NCBI GenBank assembly: GCA_046341775.1
Contig: JBKDQQ010000084.1
Location: 19,463-83,462, forward strand
DNA: 64,000 nt
Source: SXXH01 sp041165735
Lineage (GTDB): Bacteria > Planctomycetota > UBA1135 > GCA-002686595
Reading direction: 5' to 3'
The notes under the pieces were generated by a model. The model worked only from the letters and a program-made list of their open reading frames with translations. It ran no database searches and had not been told where the DNA came from. Both the position numbers and the translations under genes were made by a program. Positions 57,052 through 64,000 of the stretch are shown here, in pieces. Position 1 is the stretch's first letter. Each line of letters starts with the position of its first letter.

Positions 57052-58107
57052 TCAGCGGCTGGACTCCTCCGACGGCGCGGCCGGGCCACGACCGGTCGCG
57101 CGCCGCCGCGGACGACGCGCGCCGCGCCGGATCCCGTAGCGGTCGTGCAGCCAGAACACCTGGTCGGGGTCGACGAGGATCAGGCGCTCGAGCTCGCGGT
57201 TCACGCGGCGGCCGAGGTCGGCCACCGACATGCCGACCTGCTCCTCGGGCTCGACCACGACATCCGCCACCAGGCGCCAGCGCCGTTCGCCCACGCGCCA
57301 GGCCGCGGCGAAGAGCAGGGGCGCGCGCAGGCGCTTGACCAGCACGCCGGCGCTGCGATCGAACAACGCCGGACGCCCGAAGAACTCGCCCTCCTCCGTG
57401 CCCGCGCTGGAGCGCTGGTCGAGCATCAAGGCCAGCATCCCGCCGCCGCGCACGATGGGCCCCGCCTCCTGCATCGCGCCGCGTCGCGGCACGAGCCGCA
57501 GGCCGAAGCGTTCGCGCAAGGCTTGCGCGCGCACGGACAGCGGCAAGTTGGCGGGTGGGCGCGAAACGACATAGACCGGTTGCGGCGCGACCCACGCCAT
57601 GGCGACGCCGGCGAGCTCCCAATCGCCGCAGTGCGCGGTGGCGCACACGACTCCGCGGCCGGAGGCGAACAGGGCGCGCGCGGCGGGCGAGATCTCCAGC
57701 TCGACGAGCTCGAGCAGGCGCTCGGGCGGCACGCGCGCGGCGCGCCACTCGGCGTCCAGCGTGCATTCGACGAGGTGCGCGAAGGCCGCGCGCACGCGCC
57801 GCTCCAACGCGTCCGGCGCGAGCCCGGGGCAGGCGGTGCGGATGTAGTCGCGCGCCACCGCGGCGCGGCGCCGGTCGAGGCGATGCGCGAGCCATGCCAA
57901 GCCGTCGATGGCGAGGCGCCGCGGACGCGAAGGCAGGCGCCACAGGCAACCGACCGCCGTCGTGTAGAGCGCGCACAGGAAGCGCTGTCCCGCGCCGTCG
58001 CGCTTGCCCAGCACCGGCGTCGAGGGCCGCGGCCACGTCGCGCGCCGCAGCGGATCGACGCGGCCCGGAGCCCAAGCGCCCGCTTCCGCCGCTTCCGATC
58101 CATCCAC
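57052..58107 (-). CDS. lpxL: Lipid A late acyltransferase (LpxL/HtrB family)
   Basis: Adds secondary acyl chains to Kdo-lipid A at the inner membrane. The family H-x4-D/E site is H-C-G-D-W-E in A-T-A-H-C-G-D-W-E-L, with D-Q-R-S-S and F-F-G-R-P-A farther on. The start is uncertain: GTG at 58107, 8 nt after the lpxK stop, gives 351 residues, while GTG at 58014 gives 320, closer to the usual length. A basic Arg-rich C-terminal tail is present. Together with lpxK it shows that lipid A is completed with secondary chains. LpxL versus LpxM cannot be told. Confidence 0.85.
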   Translation of the reverse strand: MDGSEAAEAGAWAPGRVDPLRRATWPRPSTPVLGKRDGAGQRFLCALYTTAVGCLWRLPSRPRRLAIDGLAWLAHRLDRRRAAVARDYIRTACPGLAPDALERRVRAAFAHLVECTLDAEWRAARVPPERLLELVELEISPAARALFASGRGVVCATAHCGDWELAGVAMAWVAPQPVYVVSRPPANLPLSVRAQALRERFGLRLVPRRGAMQEAGPIVRGGGMLALMLDQRSSAGTEEGEFFGRPALFDRSAGVLVKRLRAPLLFAAAWRVGERRWRLVADVVVEPEEQVGMSVADLGRRVNRELERLILVDPDQVFWLHDRYGIRRGARRPRRRATGRGPAAPSEESSR

Positions 58108-58115
58108 GCGACCGT

Positions 58116-59207
58116 TCAATCCCGCCTCCTCTTCGCGCGCTCGACGCGACGCGCCGGCGTGGGGCACAAGGCGTCGAGGCGCGCCTCGAGCACTCCCGCG
58201 CCCTCGACGAGGCGCGCGGAGACGAGCAGCACCTTGGCCTCGACGCCGATGCGGGCCAGCTTGCGCGCGTCCTTGCCGCTGCACACCACCGGCGCGCCGG
58301 CGTCCAACGCGGCGCGGTCCTCGCGCGTCCAGTCGTGGTGGTCCGGTCGACGCACGCGGCGCACGAGGCGCGCGCCCAGGCCTTCGAGCGCGGACTCGAA
58401 GGCTGCCGGGTTGCCCAGCGCGCTCGCGGCGCAGACTGCGCGTCCCTCCAGCCACCCGAGCCCGAGGTCCGCGCCACCCTCGTCGACGAGCGCCTCGGCG
58501 GCGTGGACGCACGCCAGTTGGCCGACTCCGGGCGCGAGCCGCAGCAACTCCGCGCGCAACGCTTCGAGCGCCGCAGGCGCCGCCTGGTCGACGCGCGTCA
58601 GGACGAGCAGGTCCGCGCGCTGCAAGGCGCCCAAGGGCTCGCGCAGCAGGCCGCGCGGCAACAACGCGCGCGTCGCGCGCAGGCCCCACGGATTGGTCGC
58701 GTCGACCAGCACGAGATCGAGATCGCGCGCCAGGCGGCGGTGCTGGAACCCGTCGTCGAGGACGATCGCCCCCGCGCCGCGCTCCACCGCGCGGCGCGCC
58801 GCGTGGACGCGATCCTCGTGCTGCTCCTGGATCAAGCCGGGCAAGCGCGTCGCGAGCTCGGCGCCCTCGTCGTTCAAGCCCTCCACCTGCGCCCCGAAGC
58901 CGCGCGCCACGACGGCCGGCCGCACGCCACGGCGCTCGAACTCCCGCGCGAGCAACAGGACGAAGGGCGTCTTCCCCGTGCCGCCTGTCGTCAAGTTGCC
59001 CACCGAGACCACGGGAACCGCGCTGCGCGCGGCGCGGGCCACGCCGAGGTCGAAGGCGCAGGAACGCAGCGCCAGCGCGACGCCGTACAGCGCGGCGGGC
59101 ACGCGCAGGAGCTCGACCGCCGCGCCACCAGCCTCGAGTCGCTCGACCAGCGTGGGGCGCGCCTCGCCCGGGTCGGCCTCGTCGGGTCGCTCTGGTTGTG
59201 CGTGCAT
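58116..59207 (-). CDS. lpxK: Tetraacyldisaccharide 4'-kinase LpxK
   Basis: Phosphorylates the 4' position of the lipid A disaccharide at the inner membrane. 363 residues with an N-terminal membrane-associated helix, the P-loop G-N-L-T-T-G-G-T-G-K-T-P-F, the R-G-F segment and the family motif L-D-D-G-F-Q-H. ATG at 59207 is chosen; a start at 59288 would add 27 Arg/Ser-rich residues. The stop is 8 nt before the GTG of lpxL. lpxB and kdtA are not in the window. Confidence 0.93.
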   Translation of the reverse strand: MHAQPERPDEADPGEARPTLVERLEAGGAAVELLRVPAALYGVALALRSCAFDLGVARAARSAVPVVSVGNLTTGGTGKTPFVLLLAREFERRGVRPAVVARGFGAQVEGLNDEGAELATRLPGLIQEQHEDRVHAARRAVERGAGAIVLDDGFQHRRLARDLDLVLVDATNPWGLRATRALLPRGLLREPLGALQRADLLVLTRVDQAAPAALEALRAELLRLAPGVGQLACVHAAEALVDEGGADLGLGWLEGRAVCAASALGNPAAFESALEGLGARLVRRVRRPDHHDWTREDRAALDAGAPVVCSGKDARKLARIGVEAKVLLVSARLVEGAGVLEARLDALCPTPARRVERAKRRRD

Positions 59208-59410
59208 GGCGCTGACGGATCGTGGGCCGCGGGCGTGTCGAGGCCCGCGCGAGGCCAGCAGCTTGCCGCGCCCCCGGCTCCGACTCAAAGCAGGAAGGCG
59301 CGAGTCGCTTGGAGCCCGCGGGGTCGGCGACGACCGGAGGTCCCGTGGCGCCAGCCGCGAGGGTGCGGCGCGAACGGCACGGAGGGGCGTACCGTTCCGA
59401 GTAGGCGCCG

Positions 59411-59458
59411 CGGAAGGGATGCAGCGCGGAAGGGATGCAGCGCGGAAGGGACGCCGCG
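59411..59458. repeat. Three tandem copies of a 16-bp unit
   Basis: CGGAAGGGATGCAGCG at 59411-59426 and 59427-59442, then a copy with two changes at 59443-59458. It lies in the 273-bp gap between the omega-like gene and lpxK. The unit differs in sequence from the 16-bp array at 12721 but has the same length and copy number. Confidence 0.85.
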
Positions 59459-59480
59459 CAGGACGCGCGAGCGTCAGCGC

Positions 59481-59693
59481 TCAGGAACCGGGCTGCGACT
59501 CTTCGTCGGGGATGAGCTCGATCAGGCCGCGCTCCATCTCGAGGAAGGCGATCTTGATCGGGTTGCGCTCGCGGGTCTCGAGCAACGGCGCGGCGCCGCG
59601 GATCAGCTCGCGGACGCGCTTTTGCAGCAAGGCGGTCTTCTGGAAGGAACCGGAGACCGACTTCTGGAGGCGCTGCGGGAGGGAGGTTTCCAT
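59481..59693 (-). CDS. rpoZ: Small omega-like RNA polymerase subunit
   Basis: 70 residues. The core F-Q-K-T-A-L-L-Q-K-R-V-R-E-L-I-R-G-A-A-P, then N-P-I-K-I-A-F-L-E-M-E-R-G-L-I, follows the omega pattern (helix with K-R-A-R-Q-L, then an N/K-P-x-x-I-A-x-x-E-I segment). Omega helps assemble the beta' subunit. The match is short and partly degenerate, so the assignment is moderate; a lineage-specific small protein is the alternative. ATG at 59693 is preferred to a start at 59816 that adds a Cys/Arg-rich stretch. A plausible promoter lies 73 bp upstream. It precedes lpxK after a 273-bp gap. Confidence 0.6.
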   Translation of the reverse strand: METSLPQRLQKSVSGSFQKTALLQKRVRELIRGAAPLLETRERNPIKIAFLEMERGLIELIPDEESQPGS

Positions 59694-60003
59694 GGTGAGC
59701 GTGCGGCGGTGGGTCGGTCGGGCGCAGCCTGGGGCAGGCGCGCACCGGCGGTGCGGGAGCCCAGCATTGTGGGCTTCGAAGGCCCTGCTTGCAAGGCGCG
59801 GACCGCCAACGGCCACCGAAATGCAATTTTGAATTCCCGCGCAGGCGACGCGCAGGTCCCCATTCGGGCCGGTTTCGGAAGGCCGAGGTCAAGCCAGCCG
59901 CGGCCCCGGGCCGAAGTTCGGATCCGGGTCCAGGCAGCACCACAGCCGAGCGACCGGGATTCGACCACCCCGACCGCGGCCAGGCCCCGACCACGCCACC
60001 ACC
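59694..60003. other. Divergent region between the omega-like gene and the chemoreceptor
   Basis: No gene is seen. It contains the candidate promoter described at 59766-59794 and an AT-rich patch (about 59816-59838, AATGCAATTTTGAATTC). I found no flagellar-type (sigma-28) promoter for the chemoreceptor. Confidence 0.45.
59766..59794 (-). promoter_or_regulatory. Candidate sigma-70-type promoter of the omega-like gene
   Basis: On the minus strand TTGCAA (59794-59789) and CACAAT (59771-59766) are separated by exactly 17 bp, each matching four of six consensus positions. Transcription would start near 59759, with a leader of about 65 nt. Confidence 0.4.
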
Positions 60004-62280
60004 ATGTCCAGCACCACCCCCGAGGCCCGTCGCGGCCTGCTCCAGCGCTTCCAGGACCTCTCCGTCGCGCGCAAGATCCAACTCCTGATCGCCGTCATGG
60101 TGGTCGGGATCGGCGCGTCCTTGTTCGTCTCGCTGCAAGGCCAGGCGCGCTTGTCCAGCGAACTTGACAACGTCGGCAGGCAGCAGCTGCCCGCGGTGCG
60201 CAACATGACCTTGGTGGACATGATGCACGACGGCATCCGGGCCGTGGTCCTGCGCGGCATCGTGGGCGCCGACCCCGGCGACGTCGCCGTGGTCGTGGAG
60301 GCGCGCGCCGAACTGGTCGAGTTCGACGCCAACGTGCGCGGATACCTCGCGACCATCGAAGGGTTGGAGCTCGACCAGGCGACCCGCGCGGCGCTCGAGC
60401 GCTCCAAGCCGGCCCTCGACGCCTACGTCGGCGCCGCACAGTCGGCGATGCGGCTCGTGCTCGACGGCAAGGCCGCCGAGGCCTATGCCGGATTGGGCGA
60501 GTTCCAACGCCAGTTCGACGTCCTCGAGGAGGACCTCGAGGAGCTGTCCGGACTGATCGAAGCCCACGCCGACGAGTCCATCGTCCACGCCGACGCCAGC
60601 GCCGACCAGGCGCGCCTGCGCACGATCGGCCTGCTGGGATTCGTCGCCGCCGCGGCGCTCGCCTTCGGTGTGTTCGCCGGACGCGGCATCACGCGTCCCT
60701 TGGGCACGGTGCTGTCCGTGCTCGAGTCGGGCGAACTGCGTCGACTCGAGGGGATCTCCTCGCGGGACGAGATCGGCCGCATGGCGCAAGCCGTGAGCGC
60801 CACCGTCGTGCGCATGGAAGCCGCGGCGGCGGAAAGCGCGCGCGTCGCGGCGCTGGTGCAGAACGCCCCCACACCGATGCTGTGGGCCGGGCTCGACGGG
60901 ATCGTGCGTTGGCAGAATCCCGCCTCGCAGGCGGCCTCGGCCGCGCTGCCCTCGCTGGCGAGGGACGGTTCCCTGGTGGGCGCGCCCGTCGCGGAATTCC
61001 TCGCCGGCGTCGAAGGCGCGCCGGACCTGGCCGACGCCGCGCGGCTGCCCTTCGAGGGGCGGCTCGAGCGCGATGGACGGGTGGTCGAAGTCGCGCTGCA
61101 CGCGCTGCGCGACCACAAGGGCGAGCTGCTGGGCGTCATGTGCATCTGGAACGACGTCACCTTGCGCGTCGAGACCGAGCGCCAGGCGCGCGAGTTCGCC
61201 GCGCAGGCGGAAGCCGAGCGCCGCGCGCGCGCCGAAGCCGAACTGCGCCAGGCCGAGGAGCGCCGCAAGTCGCTCGAGTCCGAACGCGAGCTCGCCGCGG
61301 AGCGCGCGCGCGCCGAGGAGCGCGTCGCGCGGGAGCTGCAGGAGAAGGTCGATCTCGTGCTGACGGTCGTCGACGCGGCGGCGCAAGGCGACTTGACGCG
61401 CCCCGTCCCGGTCAAGGGCGACGACCTCGTGGGCCGCATGGGCCATCGCCTCGACACGCTCTTCTGCGACCTACGCGGCAGCATCGGCGGCATCGGCCGC
61501 ACCGCGCAGGACCTCGCCGGCAGCTCGAACCAGTTGCGCGGCGTGTCGCGGCTGATGCTGGAGAACGCCGAGGCGGCGTCGGGCCAGATCCTGTCGGTCA
61601 GCGGCGCCACCGAGCAGGTCGGCAAGAGCGTGGAGACGGTCGCCGCCGCCACCGAGGAGATGAGCGCGTCGATCGCGCAGATCGCCCAATCCGCTGCGCA
61701 GGCGCGGCGCGTGGCCGAGTCGGCCGTGGTCGCCACTCGCGAAAGCACCGAGGCCGTCGAGCGCCTCAAGTGCTCCAGCGACGAGATCGGCAAGGTCGTC
61801 AAGCTCATCAACAGCATCGCGCAGCAGACCAACCTGCTGGCGCTGAACGCCACGATCGAAGCCGCGCGCGCCGGCGAGTCGGGACGCGGCTTCGCGGTGG
61901 TCGCGAACGAGGTCAAGGAGCTCGCCAACGCCACGGCGCGCGCCACCGAGGAGATCTCGGGCCGCATCGAGGCCATCCAAGGCGACTCCATCGGCGCGCG
62001 CGAGGCCATCGTGCGCATCGCGCACGTGGTCGGCGAGATCAGCGAGATCCAAGGCTCGATCGCCGTCGCGGTCGAGGAGCAGACGCGCACCACGAACGAG
62101 ATCGCGCGCAGCCTCGCCGGAGCCGCCGACGGCAGCCGGGAGATCGTGACCAATGTCGCCCAGGTCAGCCGAGTGGCCGGCGAGACCAGCAAGCAGGCGC
62201 AGCAGACGATCGCCGCGGCGGACTCGCTGGCCCAGGTCGCCGTCCGGCTCGAGGGCCTGGTGCAGCGCTTCCGCACCTGA
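60004..62280 (+). CDS. Methyl-accepting chemotaxis protein with PAS domain
   Basis: 758 residues. Membrane segment about 28-46, periplasmic four-helix-bundle-like domain about 47-205 (N-M-T-L-V-D-M-M-H-D-G-I-R), membrane segment about 206-226, HAMP about 227-280, PAS about 280-390 (P-T-P-M-L-W-A-G-L-D-G-I-V-R-W-Q-N), coiled coil about 392-455, a second HAMP-like helix pair about 455-495, then the signalling domain. Its tip region E-I-G-K-V-V-K-L-I-N-S-I-A-Q-Q-T-N-L-L-A-L-N-A-T-I-E-A-A-R-A-G-E is typical. PAS after HAMP suggests an extra cytoplasmic input. No che genes are nearby, and the output could be non-motility. No C-terminal CheR-binding pentapeptide is seen. Confidence 0.93.
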   Translation: MSSTTPEARRGLLQRFQDLSVARKIQLLIAVMVVGIGASLFVSLQGQARLSSELDNVGRQQLPAVRNMTLVDMMHDGIRAVVLRGIVGADPGDVAVVVEARAELVEFDANVRGYLATIEGLELDQATRAALERSKPALDAYVGAAQSAMRLVLDGKAAEAYAGLGEFQRQFDVLEEDLEELSGLIEAHADESIVHADASADQARLRTIGLLGFVAAAALAFGVFAGRGITRPLGTVLSVLESGELRRLEGISSRDEIGRMAQAVSATVVRMEAAAAESARVAALVQNAPTPMLWAGLDGIVRWQNPASQAASAALPSLARDGSLVGAPVAEFLAGVEGAPDLADAARLPFEGRLERDGRVVEVALHALRDHKGELLGVMCIWNDVTLRVETERQAREFAAQAEAERRARAEAELRQAEERRKSLESERELAAERARAEERVARELQEKVDLVLTVVDAAAQGDLTRPVPVKGDDLVGRMGHRLDTLFCDLRGSIGGIGRTAQDLAGSSNQLRGVSRLMLENAEAASGQILSVSGATEQVGKSVETVAAATEEMSASIAQIAQSAAQARRVAESAVVATRESTEAVERLKCSSDEIGKVVKLINSIAQQTNLLALNATIEAARAGESGRGFAVVANEVKELANATARATEEISGRIEAIQGDSIGAREAIVRIAHVVGEISEIQGSIAVAVEEQTRTTNEIARSLAGAADGSREIVTNVAQVSRVAGETSKQAQQTIAAADSLAQVAVRLEGLVQRFRT

Positions 62281-62426
62281 GCGGATCGCACGCGGCGCGG
62301 GCCATGGAGGGTCCGCGTCGTCGCGCGGGACGGCGAACAGCCGTTGGTGGCGGCGCGCCTGCACGAGGCGGGCGTCGCCGCCGCCGTTTCCGGTCCTCGG
62401 GCGTGCAAGGGCGGGCGCGCGCGCCC

Positions 62427-62432
62427 TAGACT
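62427..62432 (+). promoter_or_regulatory. Candidate -10 box 10 nt before the M28 peptidase ATG
   Basis: TAGACT, then ten mostly C/T bases and ATG at 62443. There is no Shine-Dalgarno sequence in the gap. Confidence 0.35.
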
Positions 62433-62442
62433 CGCCTCCCCC

Positions 62443-64000
62443 ATGTGGCCCGCCATCCTCCTCGCTTCGGTCGCCGTCCAGGACGCGCCGCCCGCGCGAC
62501 AGTTGCTGCTCGAGCTGACCGAGGCGACGCGCCTCGCGGGCACGCGCGGCTCCCGCTTGGCGGCCGATCGATGCGCGCGGCGCTTGGAGGAAGCGGGCTT
62601 CGAGGTCGAGATCGACCAGCGCGAGGTCGTGCAGGTGCTCCCGCTGCGGACTCACCTGCGCGCCGAAGCGGAGGGCACCTTGCTGTTCGAGCGCCACTCG
62701 GCCTTCGACCCGGAGGCCATCCCGACCGGCGACGTGCCCCTGCTGAACTCCGGCACGCGCAGCGGGCGCGTGCGCGCCCCGGTGGTCGACGTCGGACGCG
62801 GCCTGCGCGAGGACTACGCGCGCCTCGCCGCGGCGGGCGTCGACGTGCGCGGCATGATCGCCTTGTGCCGCTACGGCGGCGCGTATCGCGGCGTGAAGAT
62901 CGACCTCGCCGCCGAGCACGGCTGCGCGGGCGTCCTCTTGTGGAACGATCCTGCGCGCGACGGGTTCGAGCGCGGCGCGCCCTGGCCGCGCGGTCCCTGG
63001 AAGCCGGCGCACGAGGCGGAGCGCGGCTCCGTCACTCCGATCGGACGCGTGCCCGGGGATCCATCCACGCCCGCCGGCGCCTCGGGCGCTCCATCCAGCA
63101 CCACGAGCCGCCTCGAGGGCCAGGAGTTCGAGCGCACCCTTTCGCGCCTGCCGTGCCTGCCGATCGGCGCGGGCGACGCCCGCAGCCTCCTGGCGCGGAT
63201 GGAGCGGCGCGGCGAAGGGCTGTTCGGGCCCGGCCCGGCGCTGGTCGAGTTCGAAGTGCACGCGCCTCCGCGGCGCGTGGTGCTCTTCAACGTCGTCGCG
63301 CGCCTCGCCGGGCGCGACGCGCGCTTCGTGCTGGCGGGCAACCACCGCGACGCGTGGGTGCGCGGCGCGAACGACGCCGCCTCCGGGACCGTGGCCTTGC
63401 TGCGCGCGGCGCAAGTGCTGGGCGCGCGCGCCAAGGACGGCTGGCGCCCGGCGAGCGGCATCGCGATCGCCTTGTGGGACGGCGAGGAGTTCGGCCTCGT
63501 CGGCAGCACCGAATGGGCCGAGGCGCACGCGCAAGACCTGCGCGCGAACCTCGTCGCGTACCTGAACATGGACGTGGGCGTCTCCGGTCCGCGCTTCGGC
63601 GGCGCGGACGGCACCCCGGGACTGCTGGGCGCGCTGCGCGCGGTGCTCGAGCGCATTCCCGCGCACGACGCGGGATCTTCGGATGCGCCGACGACCCTGT
63701 GGGGCCAATGGCAGCTCGCCGCCAAGTCGGACGAACCTCCGCTCGACCTGCCCGGCTCGGGATCCGACTTCACGGTGTTCCTGCACCACTTGTCGCTCCC
63801 TGTGCTCGACCTCGGCTTCTCGGGGAACGGCGGCGGCCAGTACCACACGGCCTTCGACGACTTCGCGCAGGTGGAAGCCCACCTCGATCCGGGCTTCGTC
63901 GGCCCTGAACTGGCCGGTCGCTTCTTGGCCGAGTTGGTGGCCGAGCTCGCCGAACGCGGCTCCGCGGCCTTCGACGCGAGCGGGGCGGCGCGCGCGCGTG
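62443..64000 (+). CDS. M28 metallopeptidase, glutamate-carboxypeptidase-II-like, partial
   Basis: 519 codons are visible before the right edge. A short hydrophobic N-terminus (M-W-P-A-I-L-L-A-S-V-A-V) may be a signal. A PA domain lies at about 95-245 (M-I-A-L-C-R-Y-G-G-A-Y-R-G-V-K). The M28 catalytic domain follows: G-N-H-R-D-A-W-V-R-G-A-N-D (zinc ligands H and D), the catalytic Glu in W-D-G-E-E-F-G-L-V-G-S-T-E-W-A, D in Y-L-N-M-D-V, and S-G-S-D-F-T-V-F. The order matches PSMA/NAALADase-type enzymes that remove C-terminal acidic residues. The final ligand His is in Y-H-T-A-F-D-D-F; a C-terminal dimerisation domain is presumably cut off. Confidence 0.93.
   Translation, partial: MWPAILLASVAVQDAPPARQLLLELTEATRLAGTRGSRLAADRCARRLEEAGFEVEIDQREVVQVLPLRTHLRAEAEGTLLFERHSAFDPEAIPTGDVPLLNSGTRSGRVRAPVVDVGRGLREDYARLAAAGVDVRGMIALCRYGGAYRGVKIDLAAEHGCAGVLLWNDPARDGFERGAPWPRGPWKPAHEAERGSVTPIGRVPGDPSTPAGASGAPSSTTSRLEGQEFERTLSRLPCLPIGAGDARSLLARMERRGEGLFGPGPALVEFEVHAPPRRVVLFNVVARLAGRDARFVLAGNHRDAWVRGANDAASGTVALLRAAQVLGARAKDGWRPASGIAIALWDGEEFGLVGSTEWAEAHAQDLRANLVAYLNMDVGVSGPRFGGADGTPGLLGALRAVLERIPAHDAGSSDAPTTLWGQWQLAAKSDEPPLDLPGSGSDFTVFLHHLSLPVLDLGFSGNGGGQYHTAFDDFAQVEAHLDPGFVGPELAGRFLAELVAELAERGSAAFDASGAARAR

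Noticed and set aside
57426..58103. An alternative frame starting with ATG at 58103 over the lpxL region
   Set aside because: Its translation is Arg/Ser/Cys-rich without motifs, whereas the chosen frame has the acyltransferase H-x4-E site and family pattern.

Overview
The window is one contiguous, gene-dense piece of a very GC-rich (about 70% by eye) Gram-negative bacterial chromosome. A member of the Planctomycetota is the best guess: it has an LpxC-FabZ fusion, lipid A and heptose genes with a BamA outer-membrane assembly protein, a Ser/Thr kinase with a huge extracytoplasmic part, secreted proteins of the VWA, arylsulfotransferase-like and Gly-x-Trp-repeat kinds, and a ribosomal protein S6 with a long acidic tail. 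The phylum is an inference; no rRNA is present to confirm it. I saw no tRNA, rRNA, CRISPR array, insertion sequence, prophage or plasmid gene, and base composition is even apart from a few short tracts.

Layout. 1-17755 (all minus strand) is a conserved housekeeping run, in transcription order glmU, prs, rplY (ctc), pth, rpsF, rpsR, rplI, dnaB, bamA, lpxD, lpxC-fabZ, lpxA, a Gfo/Idh oxidoreductase resembling GnnA, ileS and a lipoprotein cut by the left edge. It joins amino-sugar activation, translation, replication and outer-membrane biogenesis. 17991-23160 (plus) has two tandem secreted VWA proteins and an arylsulfotransferase-like protein. 23233-27048 has an acyl-CoA dehydrogenase, a Gly-rich coiled-coil protein, and a coupled phosphatidylserine decarboxylase/CMD-domain pair. 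27076-34920 (minus) has a methylglutaconyl-CoA hydratase-like crotonase, an FHA-GAF-sigma54 activator, a secreted Gly-x-Trp protein and a receptor-type Ser/Thr kinase. 35212-37811 (plus) is a two-gene glutamate dehydrogenase operon whose second subunit has lost its catalytic lysines. 37934-47898 has a carboxypeptidase-regulatory-repeat protein, an unknown secreted protein, a TauE/SafE permease, an M16 lipoprotein peptidase and an S9 peptidase. 48050-51978 (minus) has two paralogous secreted thioredoxin-like proteins, RlmA and a DUF350 membrane protein. 52226-54496 is a DPP-IV-like lipoprotein. 54513-59693 (minus) is a second envelope cluster (lpxK, lpxL, hldD, hldE) beside a small omega-like RNA polymerase subunit. 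60004-64000 has a chemoreceptor and an M28 peptidase cut by the right edge.

Most striking points. (1) The gene at 49329-50300 has one in-frame TGA exactly where the first cysteine of a thioredoxin C-G-P-C motif belongs, followed by a good SECIS-like hairpin, and its tandem paralogue has cysteine at the aligned position: a strong selenoprotein candidate. (2) A normal glutamate dehydrogenase overlaps by 4 nt a paralogue lacking two active-site lysines, an arrangement like the catalytic/regulatory hetero-oligomer described in Thermus. (3) IleRS carries the swapped signature G-I-H-H instead of H-x-G-H, a change linked to mupirocin hyper-resistance in another bacterium. (4) Seven genes have a -10-like hexamer only 7 to 11 nt before the ATG, suggesting leaderless transcription. 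Terminators here are mostly long GC hairpins without T-tracts, and there are several small tandem repeats plus one extreme G17-CGCG-C12 palindrome.
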